The notes: generated from the letters alone by a model not told the origin. A DNA stretch of 64,000 nucleotides from Streptomyces dysideae (GCF_001514305.1 NZ_KQ949101.1:88395-152394); one strand, 5' to 3'; shown: positions 33,671 through 43,005, numbered from the stretch's first letter. Numbers and translations are program-made.

Positions 33671-34827
33671 GCGGCGGCACGGGCGGTCGTGGGGACCACG
33701 ACGAGCGACGTCATCTGCACAATGAAGAGCCGAAGCAATCGCACGCTGGGAACGGAACTGTGAACAACGGCCCCGACGACCAGGGCCCCGATGACCAGGG
33801 CCCCGAGGAACTCGACTCGGACGAGCTGGCACTGCGCAGGCTGCTGCACACGGCGGTCCAGGAGATCGAACCGCGTGACGGCACCCTGGACCATCTGCGA
33901 CGGGCGGTACCCGCACGGCGGGCGCGCAAGCGGCAGGCCCTCGTGGGCGCGGCCGCCGCCGCGCTCTTCGTCGGCACCGCCGTCCCGGCCCTCGTGCATG
34001 TCTCCAACTCCACGGGCTCCGGTGTCAACGCGTCCAACGCCGGTCATGGCCAGGAGGCGCAGGGCGGCGTCAGCCAGGGCAAGGACACGGAGAACGAGGA
34101 CGGCAAGTCCGGCGGCGCCTCGGACAAGGTCGAGGACAAGGACAAGGGCGGCGCCGAGGACCAGGGCAAGGGTGAGAGCACGGGCAGTGGCTCGGGCTCC
34201 GGCAGCTCCGCCGACCCGCCGGCGACCAGCGCGGCGGGCGTCCCCGCCTGCACGTCCGCCGAGCTCGGCATCGCCGGCTCCAGCACGGACGTCCCCGACA
34301 CCGCCGGCGCGGTCTACGGCACGTTCCGCTTCTCCAACGTCTCCACCGCCGAGTGCGCGGTCACGGGGCCCGGTTCCGTGACCCCGCTCGCGCAGGGCGC
34401 GGCAGACCCCGCGAAGATCATGGTGGCCCGGCACGTCGCCGGCGACCAGGCGACGAGCCTGCCCGATCCGTCCCTGGAGCTGGCGTCGCTCGTCCTGAAG
34501 CCGGGCGCGTCGTACGAGGTGAAGTTCGCGTGGGTCCCCTCGGAGACCTGCCCCACGAACGACGGCAGCGGCGGCACGAACGGCGGCGGCGATCCCACCC
34601 CGACTCCCACCCCGACGCCCTCGCAGAACACGGGCACCACCGAGGGCGCGACCACGACCGGCGAGACCGGCACGTCCCCCCAGCTCGTCACGGAGGACGG
34701 CACGGCCGACGGCAGCGTCCTCATCACCAACACGGCAGAACCCGGCTCCCCGTCGATCCAGGTCACGGTGTCGAACGCATGCGCGGGCACGGTGTACTGG
34801 ACGGGCGTACTGGCACCGACGGCGTAA
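33667..34827 (+). CDS. Single-pass membrane protein, probable anti-sigma partner
   Basis: A 386-residue protein. The cytosolic N-terminus (about 1-95) is charged and contains ELALRRLLHTAVQEIEPRDG then LDHLRRAVPARRARKRQ, as in short anti-sigma regions. One membrane helix follows (ALVGAAAAALFVGTAVPALV, about 97-117), then a Lys/Asp/Gly/Ser-rich extracellular linker and a C-terminal beta-domain with VPACTSAELGIAGSS and FRFSNVSTAECAVTGPGSVT, resembling DUF4232, interrupted by a PTPTPTPTPSQNTG spacer. No zinc-binding ZAS motif (HxxxCxxC) is visible. Anti-sigma function is inferred from the overlap with the sigma gene only. Confidence 0.7.
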   Translation: MSGGTGGRGDHDERRHLHNEEPKQSHAGNGTVNNGPDDQGPDDQGPEELDSDELALRRLLHTAVQEIEPRDGTLDHLRRAVPARRARKRQALVGAAAAALFVGTAVPALVHVSNSTGSGVNASNAGHGQEAQGGVSQGKDTENEDGKSGGASDKVEDKDKGGAEDQGKGESTGSGSGSGSSADPPATSAAGVPACTSAELGIAGSSTDVPDTAGAVYGTFRFSNVSTAECAVTGPGSVTPLAQGAADPAKIMVARHVAGDQATSLPDPSLELASLVLKPGASYEVKFAWVPSETCPTNDGSGGTNGGGDPTPTPTPTPSQNTGTTEGATTTGETGTSPQLVTEDGTADGSVLITNTAEPGSPSIQVTVSNACAGTVYWTGVLAPTA

Positions 34828-34974
34828 CCGGACGAGGCAGCAGACAGCCGTCAGTCTGCGGGCAGTCGTGCCGCTGGGGGCGGCACCCGTCCCAAAGAGG
34901 GCGGCACCCCGTTGGCGCCGGGCTGCGCGACCCACCCCCGCCCGGCACCGGCACCGGTTCACCAGGAACCGGCG

Positions 34975-35790
34975 TCACACAGACGCGCGTTCCTCACCAG
35001 GCGTCGGCGTCGGCGTCGGATCCGGATCCGGGTCCGGGATCAACCCCAGCTCGGCATCCCGCACGAACTCCACTTCCCGGCGCAGCAACCGGAACCACAT
35101 GAAGACCACGAACCCCGCGAAGACAAACCACTCCCCGGTGTAGCCGAGGTTCTGGAACGCCTTCAGATCGAGCCCCGTGTTCGGCGCGGCCGCAGCCGGC
35201 ACCGCCGTCATCCCGGAGTCCCCCACGTTCAGGGTGACCCACGCGTCATACACGTCGTACGGCACGAGGTTCACCAGCGACGCCGCACTGATCGCCCCCG
35301 TCTGCCCGGCAGGCAACCCACCCTGCCCCGGCACGCCGTTCTCCCCCGGCATCTCGGACGCCTGCAGGGCACCGGCGACCGTGACCTCACCCGAAGGCGC
35401 GGCCGGCGCCTTCGCCACGTCCGCATCCCCCGGCAGCCACCCCCGCACCACCGGCAGCGCCTCGCCACCCTCCGTGCGCAGCAGCGTCAGCACATAGAAG
35501 CCGGACCTGCCGTCCAGCTCCCGGTCGGGAACGAGCAGCTGCTCGCCGTACCGCCCGGTCGCCGTGACCTGCCTGCCGGACGTCGCCTTGTCCACCGGCA
35601 GCAGCTCGGCGAGCGGGCGAGCCGCCTCCGTCTTGGCCGCCGCGGCCAGCTCACCGGCGCTGCGATGGTCCTGCACCCGGTCCTCGAACCGGCTCAGCTG
35701 CCACGACCCCATGAACACGCAGAAGGGGATGGCGAGCAGCACGAAGACGTTGATCCCCCACCAACGGGGCGTCAGCAGAAACCGGTACAC
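34975..35790 (-). CDS. SURF1-family protein (cytochrome oxidase assembly)
   Basis: A 271-residue membrane protein with the SURF1 plan: an N-terminal helix (WWGINVFVLLAIPFCVFMGS then WQLSRFEDR), the extracytoplasmic beta-domain with VTATGRYGEQLLVPDRELDG, RSGFYVLTLLRTEGGEALPV and VVRGWLPG, and a C-terminal helix (WFVFAGFVVFMWFRLLRREV). The tail is an Asp/Pro/Thr repeat. SURF1 aids haem a insertion into cytochrome c oxidase. It is encoded alone, converging on the anti-sigma-like gene. Confidence 0.93.
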   Translation of the reverse strand: MYRFLLTPRWWGINVFVLLAIPFCVFMGSWQLSRFEDRVQDHRSAGELAAAAKTEAARPLAELLPVDKATSGRQVTATGRYGEQLLVPDRELDGRSGFYVLTLLRTEGGEALPVVRGWLPGDADVAKAPAAPSGEVTVAGALQASEMPGENGVPGQGGLPAGQTGAISAASLVNLVPYDVYDAWVTLNVGDSGMTAVPAAAAPNTGLDLKAFQNLGYTGEWFVFAGFVVFMWFRLLRREVEFVRDAELGLIPDPDPDPTPTPTPGEERASV

Positions 35791-35959
35791 GCCTTCAAAG
35801 GTACGGGGCCCTCAGCGGCGGCCCGGCCGCGGGGTCAGTCCCCCGGATACTCACGGTTGAGCTCTCGACTGTCTTGCGCAGATCGGTCATGCCAGAAGTC
35901 TGCACGCCGCCACTGACAATCGGCCGTGGAGTCATCCGTCCTGGAGATCCGTCATGGAG

Positions 35960-35968
35960 TTATCCACA
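35960..35968 (+). promoter_or_regulatory. Isolated DnaA-box-like sequence
   Basis: TTATCCACA matches the consensus DnaA box exactly, 50 bp before the S9 peptidase start. It is single, so it is not an origin; it could titrate DnaA, modulate the promoter, or be chance. Confidence 0.35.
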
Positions 35969-36019
35969 GGCTGGGGGCCTCGGCGGCGCGATGTCGTCGG
36001 GGCCAGGCACTATGGGGCC

Positions 36020-37861
36020 ATGACTGAGAGCAACGGGTCCGCTGCGCCGGAGCGGAACAAGCAGATGCCGGACAAGGAGATCGCGGACTGGGAGAAGCGC
36101 TTCCGGGCGCCCCGGGTGTCACTTCCGGACTGGGCGGAGGACACACCGGACCGCTCCTTGTTCGTGTCGAACGCCACCGGCACATACGAGCTGTACGCCT
36201 GGGACCGTTCCACGGGCGAGCAGCGCCAGGTGACCAACCGGCCGAACGGCACGACGGACGGCGTGCTCTCCCCGGACGGCGCGTGGATCTGGTGGTTCGA
36301 CGACAAGGACGGCGACGAGTTCGGCGTCTGGCGCCGCCAGCCCTTCACCGGCGGCGGGGACGAGCTCGCGGTGCCGGGCCTGGACGCCTCGTACCCGGCG
36401 GGCCTCGCCCTCGGCAGGGACGGCCGTACGGCGGTCGTCGGCCGCTCGACGGACGACGAGGGCACGACGATCCACCTCGCGCGCCTCGGCGAGAGCGGCG
36501 CGGACACCGTGGAGATCTACCGCCACCGCGAATCCGCCGGCGTCGGCGACCTCTCGCACGACGGTTCGCTGATCGCGGTCGAGCACACCGAGCACGGCGA
36601 CGCGATGCACTCGGCGCTGCGCGTCCTGCGCCCCGACGGCACGGCGGTCGCCGAGCTCGACGACACCAAGGACGGCACCGAGGAGCTCGGCCTGGAGATC
36701 CTGGGCTTCGCCCCGGTCGACGGCGACTCCCGGCTGCTCATCGGCCACCAGCGCCGCGGCCGCTGGGAGCCGCTGGTGTGGGACGTCGTGACGCGTGAGG
36801 AGACGGACCTGGCGCTCGAGCTGCCCGGTGACGTGAGCGCCGAGTGGTATCCGGACGGCTCCGGACTGCTGATCGTGCACAGCCACGAGGCCCGCAGCGA
36901 GATGTTCCGCTACGACCTGGCCACCCGCGCGCTGGAGGAGATCGCCACCCCGGCCGGCTCGGTGTCCGGCGCGACCGCCCGCCCGGACGGCAGCGTGGAG
37001 TACCTGTGGTCGTCGGCCGCTGAGCCGTCGGCGGTGCGCTCGACGACGGGACGCGTGGTGCTGGACCCGCCGGGCATGAAGTCGCCGGGCTCGGTGCCGG
37101 TGGAGGACGTGTGGGTGGAGGGCCCCGGCGGCCGCATCCACGCGCTGGTCCAGAAGCCGGCGGGAGCGAGCGGCCCCCTCCCGACGGTCTTCGACATCCA
37201 CGGCGGCCCGACCTGGCACGACAGCGACGCGTTCGCGGCGGGCCCGGCGGCCTGGGTGGACCACGGATACGCGGTGATCCGCGTCAACTACCGGGGTTCG
37301 ACGGGCTACGGCCGCGCCTGGACCGACGCCCTCAAGCACCGGGTCGGCCTCATCGAGCTGGAGGACATCGCGGCGGTCCGCGAGTGGGCGGTCGGCTCCG
37401 GCCTCGCGGACCCCGACCGGCTGATCCTCACCGGCGGTTCCTGGGGCGGCTACCTCACCCTCCTCGGCCTCGGCACCCAGCCGGACGCCTGGACGCTGGG
37501 CATCGCGGCGGTCCCGGTCGCCGACTACGTCACGGCGTACCACGACGAGATGGAAGCCCTGAAGGCCATGGACCGCACGCTGCTCGGCGGCACCCCGGAG
37601 GAGGTCCCCGAGCGCTACGAGGCGTCCTCCCCGCTGACCTACGTCGACCAGGTGAAGGCCCCCGTCTACATCTCGGCGGGTGTGAACGACCCGCGCTGCC
37701 CGATCCGCCAGATCGACAACTACGTCAAGCGCCTCGAGGCGCGGGGCGCGGTGCACGAGGTGTACCGGTACGACGCGGGGCACGGCTCACTGGTGGTGGA
37801 CGAGCGCATCAAGCAGGTGAGGCTGGAGCTGGACTTCGCGGAGCGGAATCTGCCGAGGTAG
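36020..37861 (+). CDS. S9 family (prolyl oligopeptidase-like) peptidase
   Basis: A 613-residue cytosolic serine peptidase or acyl-peptide hydrolase-like enzyme. ATG 36020 (TESNGSAAPERNK) is chosen. The first about 370 residues form a beta-propeller with WD40-like units (DGVLSPDGAWIWWFDDKDGD, DLSHDGSLIAVEHTEHGD). The C-terminal alpha/beta hydrolase has DIHGGPTWHDSDAF, INYRGS-like VIRVNYRGSTGYGRAWTDAL, nucleophile GGSWGG with Ser474, the acid in SAGVNDPRCPIRQ and the His in DAGHGSLV. No signal peptide. All triad residues are present, so it is likely active. Confidence 0.93.
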   Translation: MTESNGSAAPERNKQMPDKEIADWEKRFRAPRVSLPDWAEDTPDRSLFVSNATGTYELYAWDRSTGEQRQVTNRPNGTTDGVLSPDGAWIWWFDDKDGDEFGVWRRQPFTGGGDELAVPGLDASYPAGLALGRDGRTAVVGRSTDDEGTTIHLARLGESGADTVEIYRHRESAGVGDLSHDGSLIAVEHTEHGDAMHSALRVLRPDGTAVAELDDTKDGTEELGLEILGFAPVDGDSRLLIGHQRRGRWEPLVWDVVTREETDLALELPGDVSAEWYPDGSGLLIVHSHEARSEMFRYDLATRALEEIATPAGSVSGATARPDGSVEYLWSSAAEPSAVRSTTGRVVLDPPGMKSPGSVPVEDVWVEGPGGRIHALVQKPAGASGPLPTVFDIHGGPTWHDSDAFAAGPAAWVDHGYAVIRVNYRGSTGYGRAWTDALKHRVGLIELEDIAAVREWAVGSGLADPDRLILTGGSWGGYLTLLGLGTQPDAWTLGIAAVPVADYVTAYHDEMEALKAMDRTLLGGTPEEVPERYEASSPLTYVDQVKAPVYISAGVNDPRCPIRQIDNYVKRLEARGAVHEVYRYDAGHGSLVVDERIKQVRLELDFAERNLPR

Positions 37862-37879
37862 CGCGGCGGCGAGTCCAGC

Positions 37880-37907
37880 GTGCGTAGGGGCGGGAGCCTC
37901 TACGCAC
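37880..37907. terminator. Hairpin between convergent genes
   Basis: GTGCGTAG (37880-37887) pairs with CTACGCAC (37900-37907) around a GC-rich loop. It lies between the peptidase stop and the end of the TrkA-type gene, overlapping the latter's last codons, and may stop transcription from both sides. Confidence 0.5.
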
Positions 37908-39837
37908 CTGCCCGCTCCCGGCTCCGCCGCCCCAGCAGCTCCGCCAGTCCCCTGCGCGTGGCCGCCAGCACCACCCGATCCGCGGGGCCCAGTACATAGT
38001 CGTCGGGCAGCCCCCACCCGCCTTCCGGTGGCCGCTCGCCCTCGCCCTCGTGTGCCTGCTCGCCCGTCCTCTTGTCCAGGGCCAGCACCCGCCAGGCCCC
38101 CGCCCGGAACGCGTCCCCCACGGTCTTCCCCTCCAGCTGCGGATGCCCGCCCACATCCACCGCCGCGAACAGCAGCACCCGCCGCTCGACAGGAATCGCC
38201 CCCAGGATCTGGCGCCCCATCATCGCCCCGGCGAAGGCGGGCGCGGCCAGATGCGAAACGCTCCGGCTCCGCGTGGACGCGTGCGGATGCGCGGCCCGCA
38301 GGGTCCGGTACACCGCGGTCGCGAAGTCGTCGTCGTACAGGCGCAGTACGACACGGAGGTCGGGCCGCACGGAGCGGGCGTACAGCGCGGCCTCCAGGTT
38401 CGTGGTGTCCGCGCTCGTCACCGCGAGCAGTGCGTGCGCCCGATGGATCTTGGCGGCTTCCAGGACGCCCTCCTGGGTCACGTCCCCGAGCACCACCGGA
38501 ACCCGCAGCCGTCGGGCCGTCGCCAGCCCGCGTGCCTCGGGGTCGGACTCGACACACACCACCGGGATGTGCAGTTCGCGCAGCCGCGTCAGTACCCGGG
38601 TGCCGATCTTGCCCAGCCCGAGCAGCACCACATGCCCGCCCAGTCCCCGCGGCGGCTTGCGCAGTGCGGACGCGGTCCGGAAGGTGCCCAGCGCCTCCAG
38701 CACCGCGGCCAGCAGCACCGGAAGGAGCAGCAACCCGACCAGACCGGAGAGGAGTTGGAGGATCTGCCGGCCCGTGGACAGCCCGGTCGCGGGGTCGTTG
38801 ATCGCGAAGAGGTCCAGCAGGGTCAGATAGGTCGCGTGCAGCAGGTCGTTGTGCGTCACCACCGACAAGGCCACCGCCAGCGCGATCACACACCCCACCA
38901 GCCCGGCCAGCGACCACCGCAGCCGCCGCGAGAACAGCGACGCGAACGGCGGTACGACACCCCGGGCGGCGGGCAGCGACGGCCCGGAGTACGACACCTG
39001 CTCCAGGACCACGGCCCCGCGGCCCGTGGCCCCGCGGACCGTCGCCGCGTCCGGCAGCAGCAGCGGCCCCTGCTCCTCGCCGCTCTCCGAACCGTCCGTC
39101 GCGGCCGTGCCGTTGCCCGTCGTGGACAGCAGCCCCAGGGTGGCCAGCCCCGGATGCGCGGTCTGGCCGGGGCGCAGCGGCGGTCGTTCCACCGCGCGCA
39201 GCAGCAGGCCGTCCGTCTGGAGGACCTTGGTGGTGCCGGCCACCGCGGTGGCGGCCAGCGCGGGTGCCGCCGTGTCGGCGTCGGACAGGACGGTCGTGGA
39301 GGCGTCCAGGTCCTGGCCTGCGCCGCCCGTCGCCAACGCGGACGCCTGGTCGAGGAGTTCCTCGATGTGCTGGCCCAGTCGGCGGTTGTAGAGCCGGAGT
39401 ACGAGCCGCAGCCGGGGGTTGAGGCGGCGGGCGGTGAGGGCGGCGCGGATGTTGGTCTCGTCGTCGTTGTACACGAGCGCCAGCGCGGCGGCGCGTTCCA
39501 CGCCCGCGTCGGCGAGCACGGCCTCGGTCACCTCGGTGGCCTCGACGACCCGTCCGTTCCCGGTGGGTTCACCGGTGTTGCCGCCGTTGGCGCGGTTGAC
39601 GGCCGCGTTCACCATCCGGTCGAGCAGTGCGGCCGACGCCGCCCGGGCGCGTCCGACCACCGGCGGGCGTACCGTGCGTTCGGAGGGCGGTACGACGAGG
39701 GTGACCTGTTCGCCGTACACCACCCGGAGTTCGCCGGCCAGCCGGTGTGCCAGGCCGCCGTCTCCGCACACCACCATGTGCGCGGACGTGTCACCGCCCG
39801 CCGGACTCTGATTCGGAACGCTCCCCACAAGGGGCAA
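37900..39837 (-). CDS. Ion-channel-like membrane protein with two TrkA-N domains
   Basis: A 645-residue protein. The N-terminal region (about 20-260) is a first NAD-binding (RCK-like) domain: HMVVCGDGGLAHRLAGELRV and AALALVYNDDETNIRAALTA. Two central hydrophobic segments (WSLAGLVGCVIALAVALSVV and LLSGLVGLLLLPVLLAAVLE) follow, with a pore-like LTLLDLFAINDPATGLS between them. A second TrkA-N domain has GGHVVLLGLGKIGTRVLTRL, VVLGDVTQEGVLEAAKIHRA and TNLEAALYARSVRPDLRVV. The arrangement resembles CASTOR/POLLUX or potassium-channel proteins. TTG 39837 is assumed; GTG 39828 is possible. Ion specificity is unknown. Confidence 0.85.
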   Translation of the reverse strand: MPLVGSVPNQSPAGGDTSAHMVVCGDGGLAHRLAGELRVVYGEQVTLVVPPSERTVRPPVVGRARAASAALLDRMVNAAVNRANGGNTGEPTGNGRVVEATEVTEAVLADAGVERAAALALVYNDDETNIRAALTARRLNPRLRLVLRLYNRRLGQHIEELLDQASALATGGAGQDLDASTTVLSDADTAAPALAATAVAGTTKVLQTDGLLLRAVERPPLRPGQTAHPGLATLGLLSTTGNGTAATDGSESGEEQGPLLLPDAATVRGATGRGAVVLEQVSYSGPSLPAARGVVPPFASLFSRRLRWSLAGLVGCVIALAVALSVVTHNDLLHATYLTLLDLFAINDPATGLSTGRQILQLLSGLVGLLLLPVLLAAVLEALGTFRTASALRKPPRGLGGHVVLLGLGKIGTRVLTRLRELHIPVVCVESDPEARGLATARRLRVPVVLGDVTQEGVLEAAKIHRAHALLAVTSADTTNLEAALYARSVRPDLRVVLRLYDDDFATAVYRTLRAAHPHASTRSRSVSHLAAPAFAGAMMGRQILGAIPVERRVLLFAAVDVGGHPQLEGKTVGDAFRAGAWRVLALDKRTGEQAHEGEGERPPEGGWGLPDDYVLGPADRVVLAATRRGLAELLGRRSRERAGA

Positions 39838-39962
39838 GACTGCCTTACAGATACAGGTGGTTCCAGAAGGAATCCGTCCGTACGTGAACGGCGTTGTCCC
39901 GCCCGTCGTACTGAAGGGGAGGGAAACCAGCGCCCTTCCGCACCACCGGAGGTACCTCGCCC

Positions 39963-40994
39963 GTGGCGACCACCAGAACGGCCCCGCCCGTCGAAGTGAA
40001 GGAAGCGCAGGCGGCGGCGAAGGCGGCGGAGCCGGAGTCCGGGCCCGAGTCGAGGTCCCCGCTCCTTCTCGTCGTCGTCCTTCTCCTCCTGGTCCTGCTC
40101 CAGAGCCCGATCCGCCGTGCCCTGTCCGCCCCGGTGATGCAGAACTGGACGACGGTGTTCGTGGCGGTCGTGGTGCAGGCGCTGCCCTTCCTCGTCCTCG
40201 GGGTGCTGCTGTCGGCGGCGATCGCGGTGTTCGTGCCGCCGTCCTTCTTCGCCCGCGCGCTGCCGAACCGGCCCGCCCTCGCAGTGCCGGTCGCGGGGGC
40301 TGCGGGGGCGGTGCTGCCGGGGTGCGAGTGTGCGTCCGTGCCGGTGGCCGGGGCGCTGGTGCGGAGGGGTGTCGCGCCGGCGGCGGCGCTGGCGTTCCTG
40401 CTCTCCGCGCCCGCGATCAACCCGATCGTGCTGACGGCGACGGCGGTCGCGTTCCCGCGCAACCCGGAGATGGTCCTCGCCCGTCTCGTCGCCAGTCTGC
40501 TGGTCGCGTGCGCGATGGGCTGGCTGTGGCTGAAGCTGGGCCGTACGGACTGGCTACGACCGCCTTCGGCGCACGGCGCCCACGACGGCCAGAGCAAGGG
40601 CGCCGCCTTCTGGGGCTCGGTCCGGCACGACGTGATGCACGCGGGCGGTTTCCTGGTCGTCGGCGCGATGGCCGCGGCGACCCTCAAGGCCGTGGTGCCG
40701 GAGCAGTGGCTGCGCGCGACGGCCGACAGCCCGCTGCTGTCCGTGCTGGCGTTGGCGATCCTCGCCGTACTGCTGTCGATCTGCTCGGAGGCGGACGCGT
40801 TCGTGGCGGCGTCGCTGTCGCAGTTCTCGCTGACGGCCCGGCTCACCTTCCTCGTCGTCGGCCCGATGATCGACCTCAAGCTGTTCGCCATGCAGGCGGG
40901 CACCTTCGGCCGCGGCTTCGCCCTGCGCTTCGCGCCCGCCACCTTCGCCCTCGCCGTCCTGGCGTCGGTCCTGACCGGGGCGGTGCTCCTGTGA
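39963..40994 (+). CDS. Permease of the UPF0718/ArsP-like family
   Basis: A 343-residue protein with about eight membrane helices. It carries the family signature LPGCECASVPVAGALVRRGV with two Cys and AALAFLLSAPAINPIVLTAT, and near the end ICSEADAFVAASLSQF plus VVGPMIDLKLFAMQAGTFGR. The family exports metal(loid) or organic ions in some bacteria; the substrate here is unknown. GTG 39963. It overlaps the next gene by 4 bp (GTGA); together they form the usual two-gene unit. Confidence 0.9.
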   Translation: MATTRTAPPVEVKEAQAAAKAAEPESGPESRSPLLLVVVLLLLVLLQSPIRRALSAPVMQNWTTVFVAVVVQALPFLVLGVLLSAAIAVFVPPSFFARALPNRPALAVPVAGAAGAVLPGCECASVPVAGALVRRGVAPAAALAFLLSAPAINPIVLTATAVAFPRNPEMVLARLVASLLVACAMGWLWLKLGRTDWLRPPSAHGAHDGQSKGAAFWGSVRHDVMHAGGFLVVGAMAAATLKAVVPEQWLRATADSPLLSVLALAILAVLLSICSEADAFVAASLSQFSLTARLTFLVVGPMIDLKLFAMQAGTFGRGFALRFAPATFALAVLASVLTGAVLL

Positions 40995-41707
40995 ACCGGC
41001 AGGCCCAGGCGGCGGTCCTGTTCCTCCTCGGCGCGAGCCTGCTGCACGCGGGCACCACCGACCTCTACCTGCGCTACGTCAAGACCGGCCTGCGCCCGCT
41101 GCTGCTGCTGGCCGCCGCGGTACTGATCACGGCGGCGCTGGCGACGGCGTGGTACGAGCGGAAACGGACGAAGGAGGGACCCAAGGGCGGCGGCCATCAC
41201 CACGAACCCCGCGTCGCCTGGCTCCTGATCCTCCCCGTCCTCGCGCTGATCCTCGTCGCGCCGCCCGCCCTCGGCTCATACAGCGCGACCCGCACCGGTA
41301 CGGCCCTCCAGGAGCCGCTCGCCTACCCGAACCTGCCGTCCGGCGACCCACTCCCGCTCAGCCTCGTCGACTACGCGGGCCGCGCCGCCTACGACCACGG
41401 CCGCACCCTCGGCGACCGCCGCGTCCGGCTCACCGGCTTCGTCGCCCTGGACCGCGCCGGCACCCCGTACCTCGTCCGCATGGCCCTCAGCTGCTGCGCC
41501 GCCGACGCCCAGCCGGTCAAGGTAGGCCTCACCGGCCACATCCCACCGATCCTCCAGCCGGACACCTGGCTCGAGATCACCGGCACGTACACCGCCCGCC
41601 GCACGGCGGACCCGGTCAACAACGGCCCGATCCCGTTCATCGAGGTCACGGAGGCCAAGCCGGTACCGGCACCACAGGACCCGTACGACGAGAGCTGGAA
41701 CAACTGA
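40991..41707 (+). CDS. TIGR03943 family permease partner
   Basis: A 238-residue protein from GTG 40991. Two N-terminal helices (VLFLLGASLLHAGTTDLYLR, LRPLLLLAAAVLITAALATA), a third (WLLILPVLALILVAPPALGS), then an extracellular OB-like domain: RRVRLTGFVALDRAGTPYLV, RMALSCCAADAQPVKVGL and WLEITGTYTARRTADP. The CC pair and the pairing with the UPF0718 permease are characteristic. Likely an accessory or substrate-binding subunit. Confidence 0.9.
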   Translation: MNRQAQAAVLFLLGASLLHAGTTDLYLRYVKTGLRPLLLLAAAVLITAALATAWYERKRTKEGPKGGGHHHEPRVAWLLILPVLALILVAPPALGSYSATRTGTALQEPLAYPNLPSGDPLPLSLVDYAGRAAYDHGRTLGDRRVRLTGFVALDRAGTPYLVRMALSCCAADAQPVKVGLTGHIPPILQPDTWLEITGTYTARRTADPVNNGPIPFIEVTEAKPVPAPQDPYDESWNN

Positions 41708-42190
41708 CGACGGCCCGGCCCGCCCGGACGAATCGTTGACCGTCCGCGGGCAGGATGGGCGGCCGCCCTCCGAGGGCGGTGTCGGGGTCCGCTCGCGGGG
41801 TCCGCTGATCGTGCGTCGGGAGGGATGGTGGGCGCCCGTCCGCCGAGATCCCGCCGATGACTCGCTCGCAGGGCGCGCCGCTCGCCCGGCGAGGGAGACC
41901 GTGCGCCCCGTCCGCCGGGGCCCAGTGATCGCCCGCCCCGAAGAGACGGCCCCGCCCCCAAGCAGGGGCCCGCCGGCGCGATCACCGACCCGTGGCCCCG
42001 AGCTTGCGAGCACCCGGGGTCTGGGCAGCTTAGGCAGGTGTGACGTGTGTCCGAAAGCCGATTTCGCTTCGTCCGGGCGATGAACATCTGCCTTCGCCAC
42101 GACAGGGATTGCGTGGTTGCGACTAGAGTTCCGGTATGGGGAACCGCTCCCCTGCGGCGGGCCTCACCCCGGGCCCGCGGGAAGGCGTAC
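41708..42190. other. 483-bp stretch without a recognised gene
   Basis: Very GC-rich sequence after the permease unit. Open frames exist on both strands but none has coherent protein features, and no fragment of a known family was recognised. The last about 100 bp before the MerR gene are less GC-rich and probably contain its promoter. Confidence 0.6.
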
Positions 42191-42517
42191 ATGCCCTCGG
42201 ACAGTCGGCCGGAAGCCGTCGGCCGCATCGACGACGACCACTACCCGGCGTACACCATGGGCCGTGCCGCCGAGCTGATCGACGCCACGCCCGGCTTCCT
42301 GCGTGCCGTCGGCGAGGCGGGGCTGATCACCCCGACCCGTTCGGAGGGCCGGCACCGCCGCTACTCGCGTCATCAGCTGCGTCTCGCCGCCCGCGCCCGC
42401 GAACTGGTCGATCAGGGCACGCCCATCGACGTGGCCTGCCGGATCATCGGCCTCGAGGACCGACTGGACGAGGCGCTCCGCGTGAACGAGGAGCTGCGCC
42501 GCGAGCGCGACGAGTGA
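42191..42517 (+). CDS. MerR-family transcriptional regulator (short)
   Basis: A 108-residue protein. ATG 42191 precedes a MerR-type winged helix: YTMGRAAELIDATPGFLRAV, GEAGLITPTRSEGRHRRYSR and HQLRLAARARELVDQGTPID. The C-terminus is a short coiled coil (DRLDEALRVNEELRRERDE) without a metal- or drug-binding domain, as in HspR/BldC-like members. Similar short words (CACGACAG) occur upstream near 42097 and just after the gene at about 42531, possible binding sites. It lies just before the cold-shock gene. Confidence 0.85.
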   Translation: MPSDSRPEAVGRIDDDHYPAYTMGRAAELIDATPGFLRAVGEAGLITPTRSEGRHRRYSRHQLRLAARARELVDQGTPIDVACRIIGLEDRLDEALRVNEELRRERDE

Positions 42518-42774
42518 AAATCTGTCGTCGGCACGACAGAAATAGCTCAGGCGCCGGGCAATTATTTCCCGGCATATTCCAGCGAAGCATTCCAGTCGAT
42601 TGCGGCCGTTTTATTCGCCCCTTGTTGCGGGTTTCTTACGTGCTAGGCTGGGAGTCAGTTGCAGTTGTGGTTGCCATTTTGCTGTCGGTTGTATTTCCGG
42701 GCAGGTGATCATCTCAGCGATGAAGGGGGCCCGCGAAGTGTGGGTTCTCAGCACTGCCTTACAGGAGTTTTGAC
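42518..42774 (+). promoter_or_regulatory. Promoter and long 5' leader of the cold-shock gene
   Basis: About 257 bp of unusually AT-rich sequence for this window (for example AATTATTTCCCGGCATATTC and TTTTATTCGCCCCTTGTTGC) precedes the cold-shock ORF. Cold-shock mRNAs often carry long structured leaders. TTGCGG followed by TAGGCT around 42625-42655 is a possible promoter. A clear ribosome site AGGAG lies 7 nt before the ATG. Confidence 0.5.
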
Positions 42775-42978
42775 ATGGCCACCGGCACAGTGAAGTGGTT
42801 CAACGCGGAAAAGGGCTTCGGCTTCATCGCGCAGGACGGCGGCGGCGCCGACGTCTTCGCCCACTACTCGAACATCGCCACCCAGGGTTTCCGTGAGCTG
42901 CAGGAAGGCCAGCGGGTGAGCTTCGACGTCACGCAGGGCCAGAAGGGCCCGCAGGCGGAGAACATCGTTCCCGCCTGA
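42775..42978 (+). CDS. Cold-shock domain protein
   Basis: A 67-residue single-OB-fold RNA/DNA chaperone. The start is ATG 42775. RNP1 is KGFGFIAQD and RNP2 is DVFAHYSNI; the N-terminus MATGTVKWFNAEKGFGFI and C-terminus PQAENIVPA are textbook. It melts RNA secondary structure. A strong terminator follows at 43006. Confidence 0.98.
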   Translation: MATGTVKWFNAEKGFGFIAQDGGGADVFAHYSNIATQGFRELQEGQRVSFDVTQGQKGPQAENIVPA

Positions 42979-43005
42979 TCGTCGCGCTTCGCGCATCGTA
43001 AAACG

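Noticed and set aside
35960..35968. DnaA box as part of a replication origin
   Set aside because: Only one exact box was seen and no dnaA/dnaN genes or box cluster are present.
36119..37783. A 554-codon frame antisense to the S9 peptidase
   Set aside because: Low-complexity Arg/Val/Ala composition and complete overlap with a peptidase that has its full catalytic triad.
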